Assembly (NCBI RefSeq): GCF_004217145.1
Contig: NZ_SHKR01000015.1
Location: 651,340-715,339 of the forward strand
Source of the DNA: Kribbella rubisoli
GTDB taxonomy: Bacteria; Actinomycetota; Actinomycetes; Propionibacteriales; Kribbellaceae
Length of the DNA: 64,000 nt
Direction of reading: 5' to 3'
This document shows, in pieces, positions 47,715 through 56,268 of the stretch. The translations under genes and the position numbers were made by a program. Numbering within the stretch: the stretch's first letter is position 1; each line of letters starts with the position of its first letter. The notes beneath the pieces were generated by a model, which was given only the letters and a program-made list of their open reading frames with translations, searched no databases and was not told where the DNA came from.

Positions 47715-48723
47715 TCAGTACCTTGCCGGGCGCAGGCGAGCGGTTGGTCAGTTGCTCGAACGCCCGCTGCGCGCCGTCCAGCGTGACCCGCTCGGAGATC
47801 AGTTCGCCGATCGAGGCCGGTGCCGAGCTGACGTAGGCGGCCATCGCGGCGAACTCGTCCGCCGGATAGGTGAAGCTCCCGATCACGGTGCGTTCGTCGA
47901 CCGACACCCGGTACGCGGCAAGGTCGAGTTGTGGGCTCGCCATGCCGACCAGCACCACCCGGCCGCCGGTGACCGTCGCGTCGAGCGCGTCGCCCAGTGA
48001 GGCCGACGACCCGACCGCATCGACCGCGACCGTCGCCGGGCCACCGAGGTCGGCGAGCTGCTCGGTCAACGGCGCTGCCTTCGGGTCGAGTGCCACTGCG
48101 CCGAGCCGCTCGCACAGCGCCCGCCGCCCGGGATCGGGCTCGCTCACCATGACCGACGTCGGTCCGGTATGGCCGGCGGCGACGATCACCGACTGCCCGA
48201 TCGGGCCGCCGCCGAGCACGAGCAGCCGGTCGTTGGCAGCGAGCCCGCCGCGGCGCAGCGCGTGGTACGCGACTGCCAACGGTTCGACCAGCGCGCCGAG
48301 TTCGGCGGGCAGGTCGTCGGCCAGGCGGACCAGGTTGCGGGCCGGCACGGCGACGTACTCGGCGAACATCGACACCAGCGACGGGTCGACTCCGATCAGC
48401 CGCTTGGTCGCACAGTGCTGCTCGGTACGGGCCTGGCAGGCCGGGCACCGGCCGCAGGCGATCACCGGATTGACCGTCACCAGTTGACCCGGCTGCAACC
48501 CGCCGTCGACCGAGGAGCCGAGCTCGACGATCCGGGCCGCCGTCTCGTGGCCCATGATCTGACCGGGGTGACGTCGGCCGTTCTCGCCGGTGAAGCCGTG
48601 CAGGTCGGAGCCGCAGATGCCGGTCGCGATCGTGCTGATCAGTACTTCGTCCGGCGCCGGTTCGGGTCGCTGCCGCTGCTCGACGCGGAGATCGCCGAAG
48701 CCGTGCAGGACCAGGGCCCGCAT
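47704..48723 (-). CDS. Zinc-dependent alcohol/sugar dehydrogenase (MDR family)
   Basis: A 339-residue medium-chain dehydrogenase. The catalytic zinc region is GICGSDLHGF with GHE downstream; the structural zinc cysteines lie in CGRCPACQARTEQHC. The nucleotide-binding motif is LLVLGGGPIGQSV, for NAD(P). The ATG at 48723 shares a base with the stop of the upstream permease (TGATG). It is co-transcribed with a sugar importer, so it probably oxidises a sugar or sugar-acid intermediate. Confidence 0.9.
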   Translation of the reverse strand: MRALVLHGFGDLRVEQRQRPEPAPDEVLISTIATGICGSDLHGFTGENGRRHPGQIMGHETAARIVELGSSVDGGLQPGQLVTVNPVIACGRCPACQARTEQHCATKRLIGVDPSLVSMFAEYVAVPARNLVRLADDLPAELGALVEPLAVAYHALRRGGLAANDRLLVLGGGPIGQSVIVAAGHTGPTSVMVSEPDPGRRALCERLGAVALDPKAAPLTEQLADLGGPATVAVDAVGSSASLGDALDATVTGGRVVLVGMASPQLDLAAYRVSVDERTVIGSFTYPADEFAAMAAYVSSAPASIGELISERVTLDGAQRAFEQLTNRSPAPGKVLITF

Positions 48724-49604
48724 CACTTGAGCCCCGTGGTGGAGATGCCGTCCATCAGCAACCGCTGGAAGACGGTGAAGAAGCCGAGGATCGGCAGCAG
48801 CGAGAGGAACGACATCGCCATCATCTGGCCCCATGACGACTGGCTGCTCGAGTCGACGAACGTGCTCAATGCGACCGGCACCGTGTAACCCTGGACGCTG
48901 CGGCCGAGATAGAGCAGCTGGGAGAAGAAGTCGTTCCAAGTCCACAGGAACGTGAAGACCGCCGTCGTTGCCAGTGCCGGGACGGTCAGCGGCAGGATCA
49001 CGTGGAAGTAGAGCCGGTACGGCCCGCAGCCGTCGATCTTGGCCGAGTCGTCGAGCTCGCTGGGCAGGTTGCGGATGAACTGCACCATCAAGAACACGAA
49101 GAACGTGTCGACCGCCAGGAACTTCGGCACCACCACCGGCAGGAAGGTGCCCACCCAGCCGAGTGACTTGAACATGATGTATTGCGGCACGATCGTCGCT
49201 TGGAACGGCAGCATGATCGTGCCGAGCATCAGCGCGAAGAGCAACCCGCGCAGCGGGAACCGCAGCCGGGCGAACGCGTACGCCGCCAGTGAGCACGAGA
49301 AGATGTTGCCGAGCACCGCCGCGACGCACAAGATCAACGAATTCAGGTAGAACCCCGTGAACGGGACACCGAGTGCGGTCCAACCGTCGATGTAGTTGGA
49401 GAACTTGAACTGCGACGGGATGAGGGAGGTAGAGGAGAAGATCTCGGACTCGGGCTTCAACGACGACGAGATCATCCACAGCAGCGGATAGCTCATGAAG
49501 ATCGCGCCGGCGATGAGCAGCAGATGCAGTGCGCCGCGTGGCAGTCCGGCCTTCCGGCGCGCGGAGGCCTCCGGCACGGCCGTGCCGACCCTGAGCGTGG
49601 TCAC
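48723..49604 (-). CDS. CUT1 carbohydrate ABC transporter permease (MalG type)
   Basis: A 293-residue permease with six helices and the EAA loop SELDDSAKIDGCGPYRLYFH. The N-terminal helix LLLIAGAIFMSYPLLWMISS is typical for MalG/YcjP proteins. The GTG at 49604 overlaps the MalF-type stop (GTGA). No ATPase is in the operon, so the importer must borrow a shared MsiK-like ATPase, as is usual in actinomycetes. Confidence 0.92.
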   Translation of the reverse strand: MTTLRVGTAVPEASARRKAGLPRGALHLLLIAGAIFMSYPLLWMISSSLKPESEIFSSTSLIPSQFKFSNYIDGWTALGVPFTGFYLNSLILCVAAVLGNIFSCSLAAYAFARLRFPLRGLLFALMLGTIMLPFQATIVPQYIMFKSLGWVGTFLPVVVPKFLAVDTFFVFLMVQFIRNLPSELDDSAKIDGCGPYRLYFHVILPLTVPALATTAVFTFLWTWNDFFSQLLYLGRSVQGYTVPVALSTFVDSSSQSSWGQMMAMSFLSLLPILGFFTVFQRLLMDGISTTGLK

Positions 49605-50587
49605 TTCGACCGGTCCATGTAGAAGACCCAGTACCGCGAGGTCAGGAAGAACCCGGTGGTGAAGATCGCGATCGCGAGCAGCAGCACCCAGGCCATCGCC
49701 GTGCCGTAGCCCATGTGCAGCAGACCGAACGCCTGCTGGTACAGGTACAGGCTGTACAGCAGCGTCGAGTCGACCGGGCCGCCGGAGCCGCCGCTGATCA
49801 CGTACGACTGAGTGAACGACTGGAATCCGCCGATCACCTGGAGCACCAGATTGAAGAACACCAGCGGGGTCAGCAGTGGGAACGTGATCCGAAAGAACTG
49901 CTGCATCCAGCTCGCGCCATCGACCCGGGCGGCCTCGTAGTACTCCGCGGGGATCTGCCGTAGCCCGGCCAGGAAGATGATCATCGGCGAGCCGAACTCC
50001 CAGACAGACAACAGGATCAGGGTGTAGATCGCGGTGTGCGGGTTGGCCAGCCAGTCCGGCGGTGACTGCCAGCCGAGCAGCCGCAGTACGCTGTTGACCA
50101 GCCCCTGGCCGGAGAACAGCTGCCGCCAGAGCACCGCAACGGCGACACTCGCGCCGAGCAGCGAAGGCAGGTAGTAGATCGAGCGGTAGACGTTGAGGCC
50201 GCGCAGGCCGCGGTTGAGCAGGGTGGCGAGCAGCAGCGCGAAGGCGACCTTCAGTGGAACCGACACGAATACGTAGAACAAGGTGACCCGGACCGAGGCC
50301 AGGTAGCGCTCGTCGTGGAACAGGTCGATGTAGTTCTGCAGCCCGATCCACACCGGCGAGGACAGCAGGTCGTACTTGGTGAACGACAGGTAGAGCGAGG
50401 CGATCATCGGGAACAGCGTGAGGCCGATGAAGCCGATCAGCCACGGCAGCAGGAAGACGAACCCGGCGACCGCCTCGGTCCGGCGCGCCGGCGTCCGGCG
50501 CGGCCGGCGTCGGGGCGGGCCGGCCGCCGGCCGATCGGCGGCGGATGACGCGCCGGCGGCAGGCACTACGACGTCGTCGCCGGTCAC
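49601..50587 (-). CDS. CUT1 carbohydrate ABC transporter permease (MalF type)
   Basis: A 328-residue permease whose N-terminus is a cytoplasmic Arg/Pro-rich stretch (residues 1-37) before the first helix AGFVFLLPWLIGFIGLTLF. The EAA loop is EYYEAARVDGASWMQQFFRI. It pairs with the MalG-type permease. The GTG at 50587 overlaps the stop of the binding-protein gene. Confidence 0.92.
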   Translation of the reverse strand: MTGDDVVVPAAGASSAADRPAAGPPRRRPRRTPARRTEAVAGFVFLLPWLIGFIGLTLFPMIASLYLSFTKYDLLSSPVWIGLQNYIDLFHDERYLASVRVTLFYVFVSVPLKVAFALLLATLLNRGLRGLNVYRSIYYLPSLLGASVAVAVLWRQLFSGQGLVNSVLRLLGWQSPPDWLANPHTAIYTLILLSVWEFGSPMIIFLAGLRQIPAEYYEAARVDGASWMQQFFRITFPLLTPLVFFNLVLQVIGGFQSFTQSYVISGGSGGPVDSTLLYSLYLYQQAFGLLHMGYGTAMAWVLLLAIAIFTTGFFLTSRYWVFYMDRSK

Positions 50588-51888
50588 GAGGTGAGAGCCT
50601 TCGCGGCATCGGACATGAACTTCTTCGCCGCAGCCGCCGGCGACACGTGGTTCAGCGCCACCGACTGCTCGGCGCGGTTGAGCGCGTCGCCGACCGCGGC
50701 CGAGTTGTCCGGATCGAGCTGTGACTTCGGCCGGGCTTTCACGGCGTAGTCGCTCATGAACTGGACCTGCACCTGGTCGTACGGCTTGAGGGTGGGCGTC
50801 ACGAGGTCGCGCGCCGCGGCCGACGCCGGCACGCCCCGCTCAACGCCGAGGATCTTGAGCGCACCGGCATCGTGGATGAAGAAGTTGATGAACTGGGCGG
50901 CCGTCTGGGGAGCTTTCGACGTCGCCGCGACCGAGAAGAACTGCGACGCCTGCACGAAGTCGCCGGCCTGCTTGCCGCCGCTCGGCAACCGGGTCATCGC
51001 GAGCTCGTCCTTCATCAGGATCTGGAACTGGCCGAGATAGTTTGTCCACTGCGAGGCGAACACCGCCTTGCCGAGCGCGATCGGCGCGGCATTGGCAGCG
51101 CTGTTGGCGATCTCCGCGGCCTCCAGCTGCCCGGTGATGTTGACCCCGGCAGCGCGCAGCTCCTGCCAGTACTGCAGATATTCGGTGACGTCGGCCTCGG
51201 AGTACGCGACCTTGTAGTCGGGGGTGTACTCCTCGGGATAGCGCTGCCGCATCCAGGTCGTGAACAGCGGCCCCTCGAGATGGTCCACGGCGTACACCCC
51301 GGTCGGCAGTTTGGCCTGCAGTGTGCGCAGGTAGTCGGCGAAGGCGTTCCAGGTGATGTCCGCGGCGGGCGGCTCGACGCCGGCACGCTCGAGCATCGAC
51401 TTGTTGTAGATCAGACCGGGCATGTTGCCGCCGATGGTGACGGCGTAGAGCTTCCCGTCGACCTGACCCTGCTCGATCTGACCTTTATCTATATCGCTGA
51501 TGTCGATCGTCTTGTCGTCGACGTACTTGGTGAGCTCGAGCAGCTGTCCCTTGCGCATGTATTGCGGGACGTAGCCGCCGCCTAGTTGGATCACGTCCGG
51601 CAGGCCGCCGCCGGCGGCCTGGGTGTTGAGCTTCTGGAAGTAGCTGTTGAAGTCGGAGAAGCTCGCGGTCACCTTGACCCCGGCGTGGGCCTTCCCGAAC
51701 AGCGAAATGACCTGCTGGGTCCGCTTGGCGCGATCGTCGCCGCCCCACCAGTTGACGAGGATCTCGGTGCTGTCGCCGGTGCTGTTGCCGCCTCCGCCAC
51801 CGCCGGCGACGCCGCTACAAGCGGTGAGCCCGGCTGCGGCGGCGCTCGCTCCGAGCGCGGCACCGAGGAATGCGCGGCGTGTGGTCAT
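50584..51888 (-). CDS. Carbohydrate-binding lipoprotein of the CUT1 importer
   Basis: A 434-residue family 1 extracellular solute-binding protein. The N-terminus MTTRRAFLGAALGASAAAAG has a twin-arginine (RR) motif and a lipobox GLTAC followed by a glycine/serine spacer, so the protein is exported, possibly by Tat, and lipid-anchored. The mature part begins with EILVNWWGGDDRAKRTQQV. The ATG at 51888 has GAGGAG upstream; the frame extends further but runs into the dioxygenase gene. It selects the sugar for the two permeases. Confidence 0.92.
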   Translation of the reverse strand: MTTRRAFLGAALGASAAAAGLTACSGVAGGGGGGNSTGDSTEILVNWWGGDDRAKRTQQVISLFGKAHAGVKVTASFSDFNSYFQKLNTQAAGGGLPDVIQLGGGYVPQYMRKGQLLELTKYVDDKTIDISDIDKGQIEQGQVDGKLYAVTIGGNMPGLIYNKSMLERAGVEPPAADITWNAFADYLRTLQAKLPTGVYAVDHLEGPLFTTWMRQRYPEEYTPDYKVAYSEADVTEYLQYWQELRAAGVNITGQLEAAEIANSAANAAPIALGKAVFASQWTNYLGQFQILMKDELAMTRLPSGGKQAGDFVQASQFFSVAATSKAPQTAAQFINFFIHDAGALKILGVERGVPASAAARDLVTPTLKPYDQVQVQFMSDYAVKARPKSQLDPDNSAAVGDALNRAEQSVALNHVSPAAAAKKFMSDAAKALTS

Positions 51889-51998
51889 GTTCCCTACTCC
51901 TCTTGCGGTCGCTCGTGATGGTGACGGCGCGGCGTCGGGCCGCGAGACGCGGGACGAGATCAGCGGCTCCGGGTCGGGCCCGCTCGCCGCGGTCCCGC

Positions 51999-52847
51999 TC
52001 AGGCGCTCGGTGGGAGCCGCGGCTCGATCGGCTGCAGGATCGCGCGGCGCTCGGGCGTGAGCCGTGCCAGCAACTCGTCGGAGTAGCGGTACCCGCCACG
52101 CGTGGTGGCCCACGACGGGCCGTAGCGGTAGATCACGGTCCGGCGTTCGCCGTCCTTGTTGGTACGTGCGGCGGCGCCATGCGCGATCGTGTCGGTGAAG
52201 ATCAGGATGTCGCCCTTGTGCAGCTCGGGTGCGATCACGCCGACCATGCCGTCCATCTGCGTCCCGCGGAACTCCTCGAACTGCGGGTGCGGGAAGTTCG
52301 ACTTGTGGCTGCCCGGGATGACGAGCGTGCCGCCGTCGCCGGGACCGATGTCGGTGAGCGCGACGAGCACGTTGACCTGGGCGCAGCGGAACACCCCGTC
52401 GACGTAGCGGTACTGGCCGCGCATCGCCTTGCGGTAACCACCGGAATGGACCTGCAGGAAGCCGCCCTCGGTGCGCTTGGCCGCGAACGCCTCGTCGATG
52501 AACAGCCCGGCGACGTACGACTCCTCCTCGCCGGCCCAGTGCCGCATGTAGTCGATCCACGACGGGTGATCGATCAGGCGCTCAAACGGCTCGCCGGCCT
52601 CGATCACGTTCTGCAGTTCGTACTGCTTGCCCGGGTCACGGGCACCGGCGGAGCGCTGGACATTGCCCCACCATTCGCCGGGCGCGATGTCGGGGAACTT
52701 GTCGAAGGCCTCGTTGAGGTCGTCGATCAACTCGGGCTCGACCGCCTGCTCCTTGATGATGAAGCCGTTGAGGTCGAACAGGTAGTCGTCCATCGGGCTC
52801 GGAGCCACCGGGGCCTCGGCCCGCGCGGAGTGCTGGGTGGTTGTCAC
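51999..52847 (-). CDS. Phytanoyl-CoA dioxygenase (PhyH) family protein
   Basis: A 282-residue double-stranded beta-helix protein of the PhyH type, Fe(II)/2-oxoglutarate oxygenases. The distal His and Arg region (FTDTIAHGAAARTNKDG) and TDIGPGDGGTLVIPGSHKSN are clear. The expected HxD pair reads VHSGG, so the Asp iron ligand is absent at that place; a known subfamily shows HGG there, so an unusual metal site or loss of oxygenase activity is possible. The start is GTG at 52847. It is the first gene of the sugar-import operon; its substrate may be a sugar derivative. Confidence 0.82.
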   Translation of the reverse strand: MTTTQHSARAEAPVAPSPMDDYLFDLNGFIIKEQAVEPELIDDLNEAFDKFPDIAPGEWWGNVQRSAGARDPGKQYELQNVIEAGEPFERLIDHPSWIDYMRHWAGEEESYVAGLFIDEAFAAKRTEGGFLQVHSGGYRKAMRGQYRYVDGVFRCAQVNVLVALTDIGPGDGGTLVIPGSHKSNFPHPQFEEFRGTQMDGMVGVIAPELHKGDILIFTDTIAHGAAARTNKDGERRTVIYRYGPSWATTRGGYRYSDELLARLTPERRAILQPIEPRLPPSA

Positions 52848-53078
52848 GGTTCAGACGTCCTCTCCACGGGTGAGCTTGTGCGGCGGCGGGCTCATGAGCG
52901 GCCCGCGACCGGTTCGGCGCCATCGCGAGCAGAGTCCGATTTCCGGGGCGACGACGCACCACGCACGGAGGCAGGTAAACACACCACCGGCCGAGGTTCA
53001 AGAGTGTGGCGACGAGTTCATGATGATGAACCTTGGGCGGAAACCAGGCCGCTGTGATGGGGTGGCGATTCGGGTCGT

Positions 53079-53116
53079 GGTTCACTAAGCTGAACTGCGG
53101 TTTGTCGTTGTGAACC
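53079..53116. promoter_or_regulatory. Candidate IclR operator in the divergent promoter region
   Basis: The 305-bp gap between the PhyH and IclR genes contains GTTCA-CTAAGC-TGAAC (53080-53095), and a further GTGAACC at 53110-53116 that mirrors GGTTCAC at 53079-53085. Inverted half-sites of this kind next to an iclR gene are typical of autoregulated operators. The rest of the gap holds no gene. Confidence 0.5.
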
Positions 53117-53152
53117 GATCGATGCCGCCGGTGCGGCGGTGGAGGGCGTGTG

Positions 53153-53932
53153 ATGGCGGAGTCTGTCAAGTCCGCGGAGCGGGCGCTGCGGATCGTCGAG
53201 TTGCTCGCCGAGGCTGGCCGGCTCGACTTCCCGGCGATCTGCGCCCGGCTGACGCTGCCCAAGAGCAGCGCGCATGCGTTGCTCGCCACCTTGCGGCAGA
53301 CCGGCTTCGTCTGTTTCGACGACGATTCGCGCTTGTACGGCGTCGGCGCGCGCGCCTGGGAGGTCGGTCAGGCCTACATCGCCGACCTCGACGTCGCCGA
53401 GGCGGCCGGCCCTTATCTGCAACGAATCCGGGACGCGCTGGGGGAGACGGTGCAGCTCGCCGTTCTCGACGGCATCGACAACGTCTACCTCCGCAAACTC
53501 GACTCAGACCATCCGCTGCAGCTGGTCAGCCAGGTCGGCCGCCGGCTGCCGGCGTACGCGACCGGGCTGGGCAAGGCACTGCTGGCCGGGCTGCCCGACG
53601 ACGAGGTCCGCCGCCGATTGGCCGGCGTCGAGCTGCACCGGTTCACTGCGCGGACTGTCGCGGGCACCGATCAGCTGCTCACCGAACTGGCGCGGATCCG
53701 CCGGCAGGGCTACGCCACCGACCGGGGCGAATACACCGAGGGTGTGTTCTGCGTCGCTGCGCCGATCGTCGGGCCGACCGGCACCGTCGCCGCGATGAGT
53801 GTGTCGATCCCCGACGTTCGCGTCACCGCCGAGGTCCGGCGGCGCACCGCCAGTACTGTCGTCGCCGAAGCGGCCGCCCTGTCGGCCGAGTTGTCCGATC
53901 CCACCCGCTCGCAGGGGAGCCGATCCCGATGA
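53153..53932 (+). CDS. IclR-family transcriptional regulator
   Basis: A 259-residue regulator with an N-terminal winged helix (residues about 5-65; SAERALRIVELLAEAG and LPKSSAHALLATLRQ) and a GAF-like IclR effector domain (about 80-250; ETVQLAVLDGIDNVYLRKL and AYATGLGKALLAGLPDD). The ATG at 53153 has GGAGGG at 53141-53146; the GTG three bases upstream is an alternative. It is divergent from the PhyH-importer-dehydrogenase operon and is followed by the enolase gene, so it probably controls both by sensing a sugar acid. Confidence 0.92.
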   Translation: MAESVKSAERALRIVELLAEAGRLDFPAICARLTLPKSSAHALLATLRQTGFVCFDDDSRLYGVGARAWEVGQAYIADLDVAEAAGPYLQRIRDALGETVQLAVLDGIDNVYLRKLDSDHPLQLVSQVGRRLPAYATGLGKALLAGLPDDEVRRRLAGVELHRFTARTVAGTDQLLTELARIRRQGYATDRGEYTEGVFCVAAPIVGPTGTVAAMSVSIPDVRVTAEVRRRTASTVVAEAAALSAELSDPTRSQGSRSR

Positions 53933-53962
53933 AGATCACCGCCCGATGAAGATCACCGCGAT
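53929..53962 (+). repeat. 17-bp tandem duplication covering a start codon
   Basis: ATGAAGATCACCGCCCG at 53929-53945 is followed directly by ATGAAGATCACCGCGAT at 53946-53962, differing only in the last bases. The first ATG, nearest the GGGGAG site (53913-53918), opens a six-codon frame (MKITAR) that stops at 53949; the second opens the enolase gene. The duplication therefore places a decoy start in front of the real one. Confidence 0.85.
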
Positions 53963-55115
53963 CCGGACCGTGCGGCTGCCGCCGCAGCCGGCCATCGGTG
54001 CCGACCACCCCGACGCGCGGCGGCCGTCCTGGCTCGCCGACGGCCCGGTGGCCAATCCGATGACCGGATATCCGCGCTATGCCGCCTACCGCCCGAGTTG
54101 GACGCCGACCTGGCCGATGTTCGGCTGCCTGGTCGAGGTCGAGGACGGCACGGTCGGATTCGCGGTCGGCCAGCACGGCCGGCCGGTCGCGGCGGTGATC
54201 GAGGACTTCCTCGGCCCACGGCTGATCGGCGAAGATGCCTTGGCCACGGAGAGGTGTTACGACATGGCGGTCCGGATGTGTGCGCCGTTCGGTGCCGCCG
54301 GGCTGGCGTCGTATGCGATCAGCGCGATCGACCTGGCGCTGTGGGACCTGAAGGGCAAGGTGCTGGGTCAGCCGGTCTACGCCGTGCTCGGCGGCCCGAC
54401 CCGCGACGAGCTCGAGTGCTATGCGACCGGCGGCGACCCCGACTGGTATGCCGAGCTCGGGTTCCGCGGGGTCAAGCTGCCCTGCCGGTACGGGCCGGCC
54501 GACGGCCTGGACGGGATCCGCAAGAACGTCGCCCAGGTCGCCGAGGCCCGCGCGCACGTGGGCGACGACATCGAGATCATGCTCGACTGCTGGATGGCCT
54601 TCGACGTCGACTACACGGTGCGGTTGGCCGAGGCTCTGCGGCCGTACCGGGTGCGGTGGCTGGAGGAGTGCCTGCCGTCGGCCGACCTGCTGTCGCATGC
54701 GGAGTTGCGGCGCCGACTGCCCTGGCAGCCGCTGGCGACCGGCGAGCACTGGTTCGGCGTGGCGCCGTTCCAGTACGCGGTGGCCAACCGACTGGTCGAC
54801 ATCCTGCAGCCCGACATCAGCTGGGTCGGCGGGATCACCCCGCTCAAACGGATCTGCGCGATCGCCGAGGCGGCGGGCGTTGCCGTGATGCCGCACGCGC
54901 CAGGCAACACTGCGTATGGGCAGCACGCCTGCCTGGGCATCGTCGGCATCGGCTGGACCGAGTTCTTCGTCGGCTCGCCGCCAGGCGTCGCCCTGGCGGA
55001 GGCGGCCCGTGCACCGGGTGTGCCAACTCCGGTCGACGGCCGGATCACACCGTCGGCGGCACCCGGCTTCGGGGTCGAGATCAACGCGACGGAATTGCCG
55101 GCATTCCTCAGCTGA
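53946..55115 (+). CDS. L-rhamnonate dehydratase-like enolase-superfamily enzyme
   Basis: A 389-residue mandelate-racemase/enolase-superfamily protein. Metal ligands are Asp in LDCWMAFD (about 213), Glu in WLEECLPS (about 239) and Glu in TGEHWF (about 266), with the catalytic His in MPHAPGN (about 316). The DCW, EE and TGEH pattern and the EINATELP end match the L-rhamnonate dehydratase group, which removes water from sugar acids to give 2-keto-3-deoxy acids. The ATG at 53946 is set by similarity and lies in a tandem repeat. It follows the iclR gene by 13 bp. Together with the importer and dehydrogenase it forms a deoxysugar-acid route (inference). Confidence 0.85.
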   Translation: MKITAIRTVRLPPQPAIGADHPDARRPSWLADGPVANPMTGYPRYAAYRPSWTPTWPMFGCLVEVEDGTVGFAVGQHGRPVAAVIEDFLGPRLIGEDALATERCYDMAVRMCAPFGAAGLASYAISAIDLALWDLKGKVLGQPVYAVLGGPTRDELECYATGGDPDWYAELGFRGVKLPCRYGPADGLDGIRKNVAQVAEARAHVGDDIEIMLDCWMAFDVDYTVRLAEALRPYRVRWLEECLPSADLLSHAELRRRLPWQPLATGEHWFGVAPFQYAVANRLVDILQPDISWVGGITPLKRICAIAEAAGVAVMPHAPGNTAYGQHACLGIVGIGWTEFFVGSPPGVALAEAARAPGVPTPVDGRITPSAAPGFGVEINATELPAFLS

Positions 55116-55129
55116 TCAGGTGAATCAGC
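55111..55129 (+). terminator. Small hairpin at the end of the enolase gene
   Basis: GCTGAT (55111-55116) and ATCAGC (55124-55129) form a perfect 6-bp stem with a seven-base loop that includes the stop codon. Weak, but placed where the IclR-enolase transcript should end. Confidence 0.35.
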
Positions 55130-55382
55130 CGTCCTGCCACAGCCGCGCCACAACGCAAGAGCCGTTAACGCCGAATGGCGCGACCCGCGGGATCGCCGCG
55201 GGTTGCGCCGTCGTCAGGTCCAGACGACCGTCAAGACTCCAGTGACGTCGTCGAAGATGTGCGGTCCGGTCGCGTTGTCCACTCGCGGGCATATCTGCTG
55301 CAAGCTAACGATCGACTGGTGCGCCGCCGGCGCCTTCTGGTCGTCGGCTGGCTGTCGGTCCAATCGGTATGGGTTGCCAAGT

Positions 55383-55553
55383 TCAGTGAATGTAGCCGTC
55401 CCATTTCGGCTCGTAGCGGGTGCCGCCGGTCAGCGCCTTGGGGCCGGGGATCTCCTCAACTGCCTTGGTCAGCTCGAGGTCGATCGGCCCGGCTAGCCCG
55501 TCCGGGATTCGTACCGCCGCAGCCGCGGCGGGCTCCCGCCGGCCTCGGGGCAT
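55383..55553 (-). pseudogene. N-terminal fragment of an ATP-dependent DNA ligase
   Basis: A 56-codon minus-strand frame contains IDLELTKAVEEIPGP and RYEPKWDGYIH and then a stop. EPKWDG is motif I of ATP-dependent DNA ligases, with the Lys that takes AMP. Everything after motif I is missing, so the piece cannot be an enzyme. The rest of the 55.13-55.79 kb gap shows no other gene on either strand. It points to recombination at this junction just upstream of the NTPase system. Confidence 0.65.
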
Positions 55554-55794
55554 CGTCGCTGCGCTTCAGCCGCGGATCGTCGGCCGGGTCGCCGATCCAG
55601 ATCGCGTCGGGGATCCCGGTGTATTCCTCGACCACTTCGTCCGGGTCGCGGAGCGGGCACCGGCGGTCGACTGGGAACCGGTGCATATTCAAAGTGTGCG
55701 GTATTCCGGTCCAATCGGTTCCAGTAGCCGGTTGGGCATGTTTAGGTGATTTGGGGTCCCTGTCATCACACGGACTCTTCCATCGGGTGGCGGT

Positions 55795-56268
55795 GTGAGG
55801 ATGATGGATGGGGTGAAGGCGTTGAAGCACATTGTGGGGTGGGCTGGAGTCGTTGTCTTCAGCCTCGCTGTCATCGGCATGGGGCTGTATCTCTCCGATG
55901 TCGGGCTGGATAGGGCAGACAAGCTCGGCAGTTCGATTGGCGCGATCGTGAGTCTCGTCGGGCTGGGCGTGTCGATATACGCGGTCATACGAGTCGGTGG
56001 GCGGTCGCCGCAGAGCGGCGGCCAGTCAGTGACCGGGTCCACGATTGGCGACGGCATTCTGCAAGTCCGTGGTGTGCGGCGCAGTGTGCGCGTTGGTCGA
56101 TCCGCCAACGGATCGGGCCCGACGCAGAGTCTTCTGCCTGCCGCGTTGAGACCGAGTTCTTCCAATGCTGGTCCGGAACCAGGCGAGCAGTCTGTGACCG
56201 GCACTCAGACATCGGGCGCAGTGCAGCAGTTCGACGACATTGGCGGCGACCTCGACATCGATAGATGA
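55795..56268 (+). CDS. Two-helix membrane protein with two QSV-type signalling motifs (putative effector)
   Basis: A 157-residue protein (start GTG 55795; ATGs at 55801 and 55804 are equally possible). Two transmembrane helices lie at about 12-33 (VGWAGVVVFSLAVIGMGLYL) and 46-66 (SSIGAIVSLVGLGVSIYAVI). The cytoplasmic tail carries GQSVTGSTIGDGILQVRGV (76-94) and, at the very end, EQSVTGTQTSGAVQQFDDI (131-149). The same motif begins the next protein. The linker between them is flexible, rich in Gly, Ser and Pro. Its TGA overlaps the NTPase ATG (ATGA), so the two are made together. No family is recognised; a membrane-acting effector recruited through motif-motif contact is inferred. Confidence 0.75.
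   Translation: MRMMDGVKALKHIVGWAGVVVFSLAVIGMGLYLSDVGLDRADKLGSSIGAIVSLVGLGVSIYAVIRVGGRSPQSGGQSVTGSTIGDGILQVRGVRRSVRVGRSANGSGPTQSLLPAALRPSSSNAGPEPGEQSVTGTQTSGAVQQFDDIGGDLDIDR

Noticed and set aside
47704..49479. Very long dehydrogenase frame on the minus strand
   Set aside because: The part upstream of 48723 is a shadow of the MalG-type permease gene.
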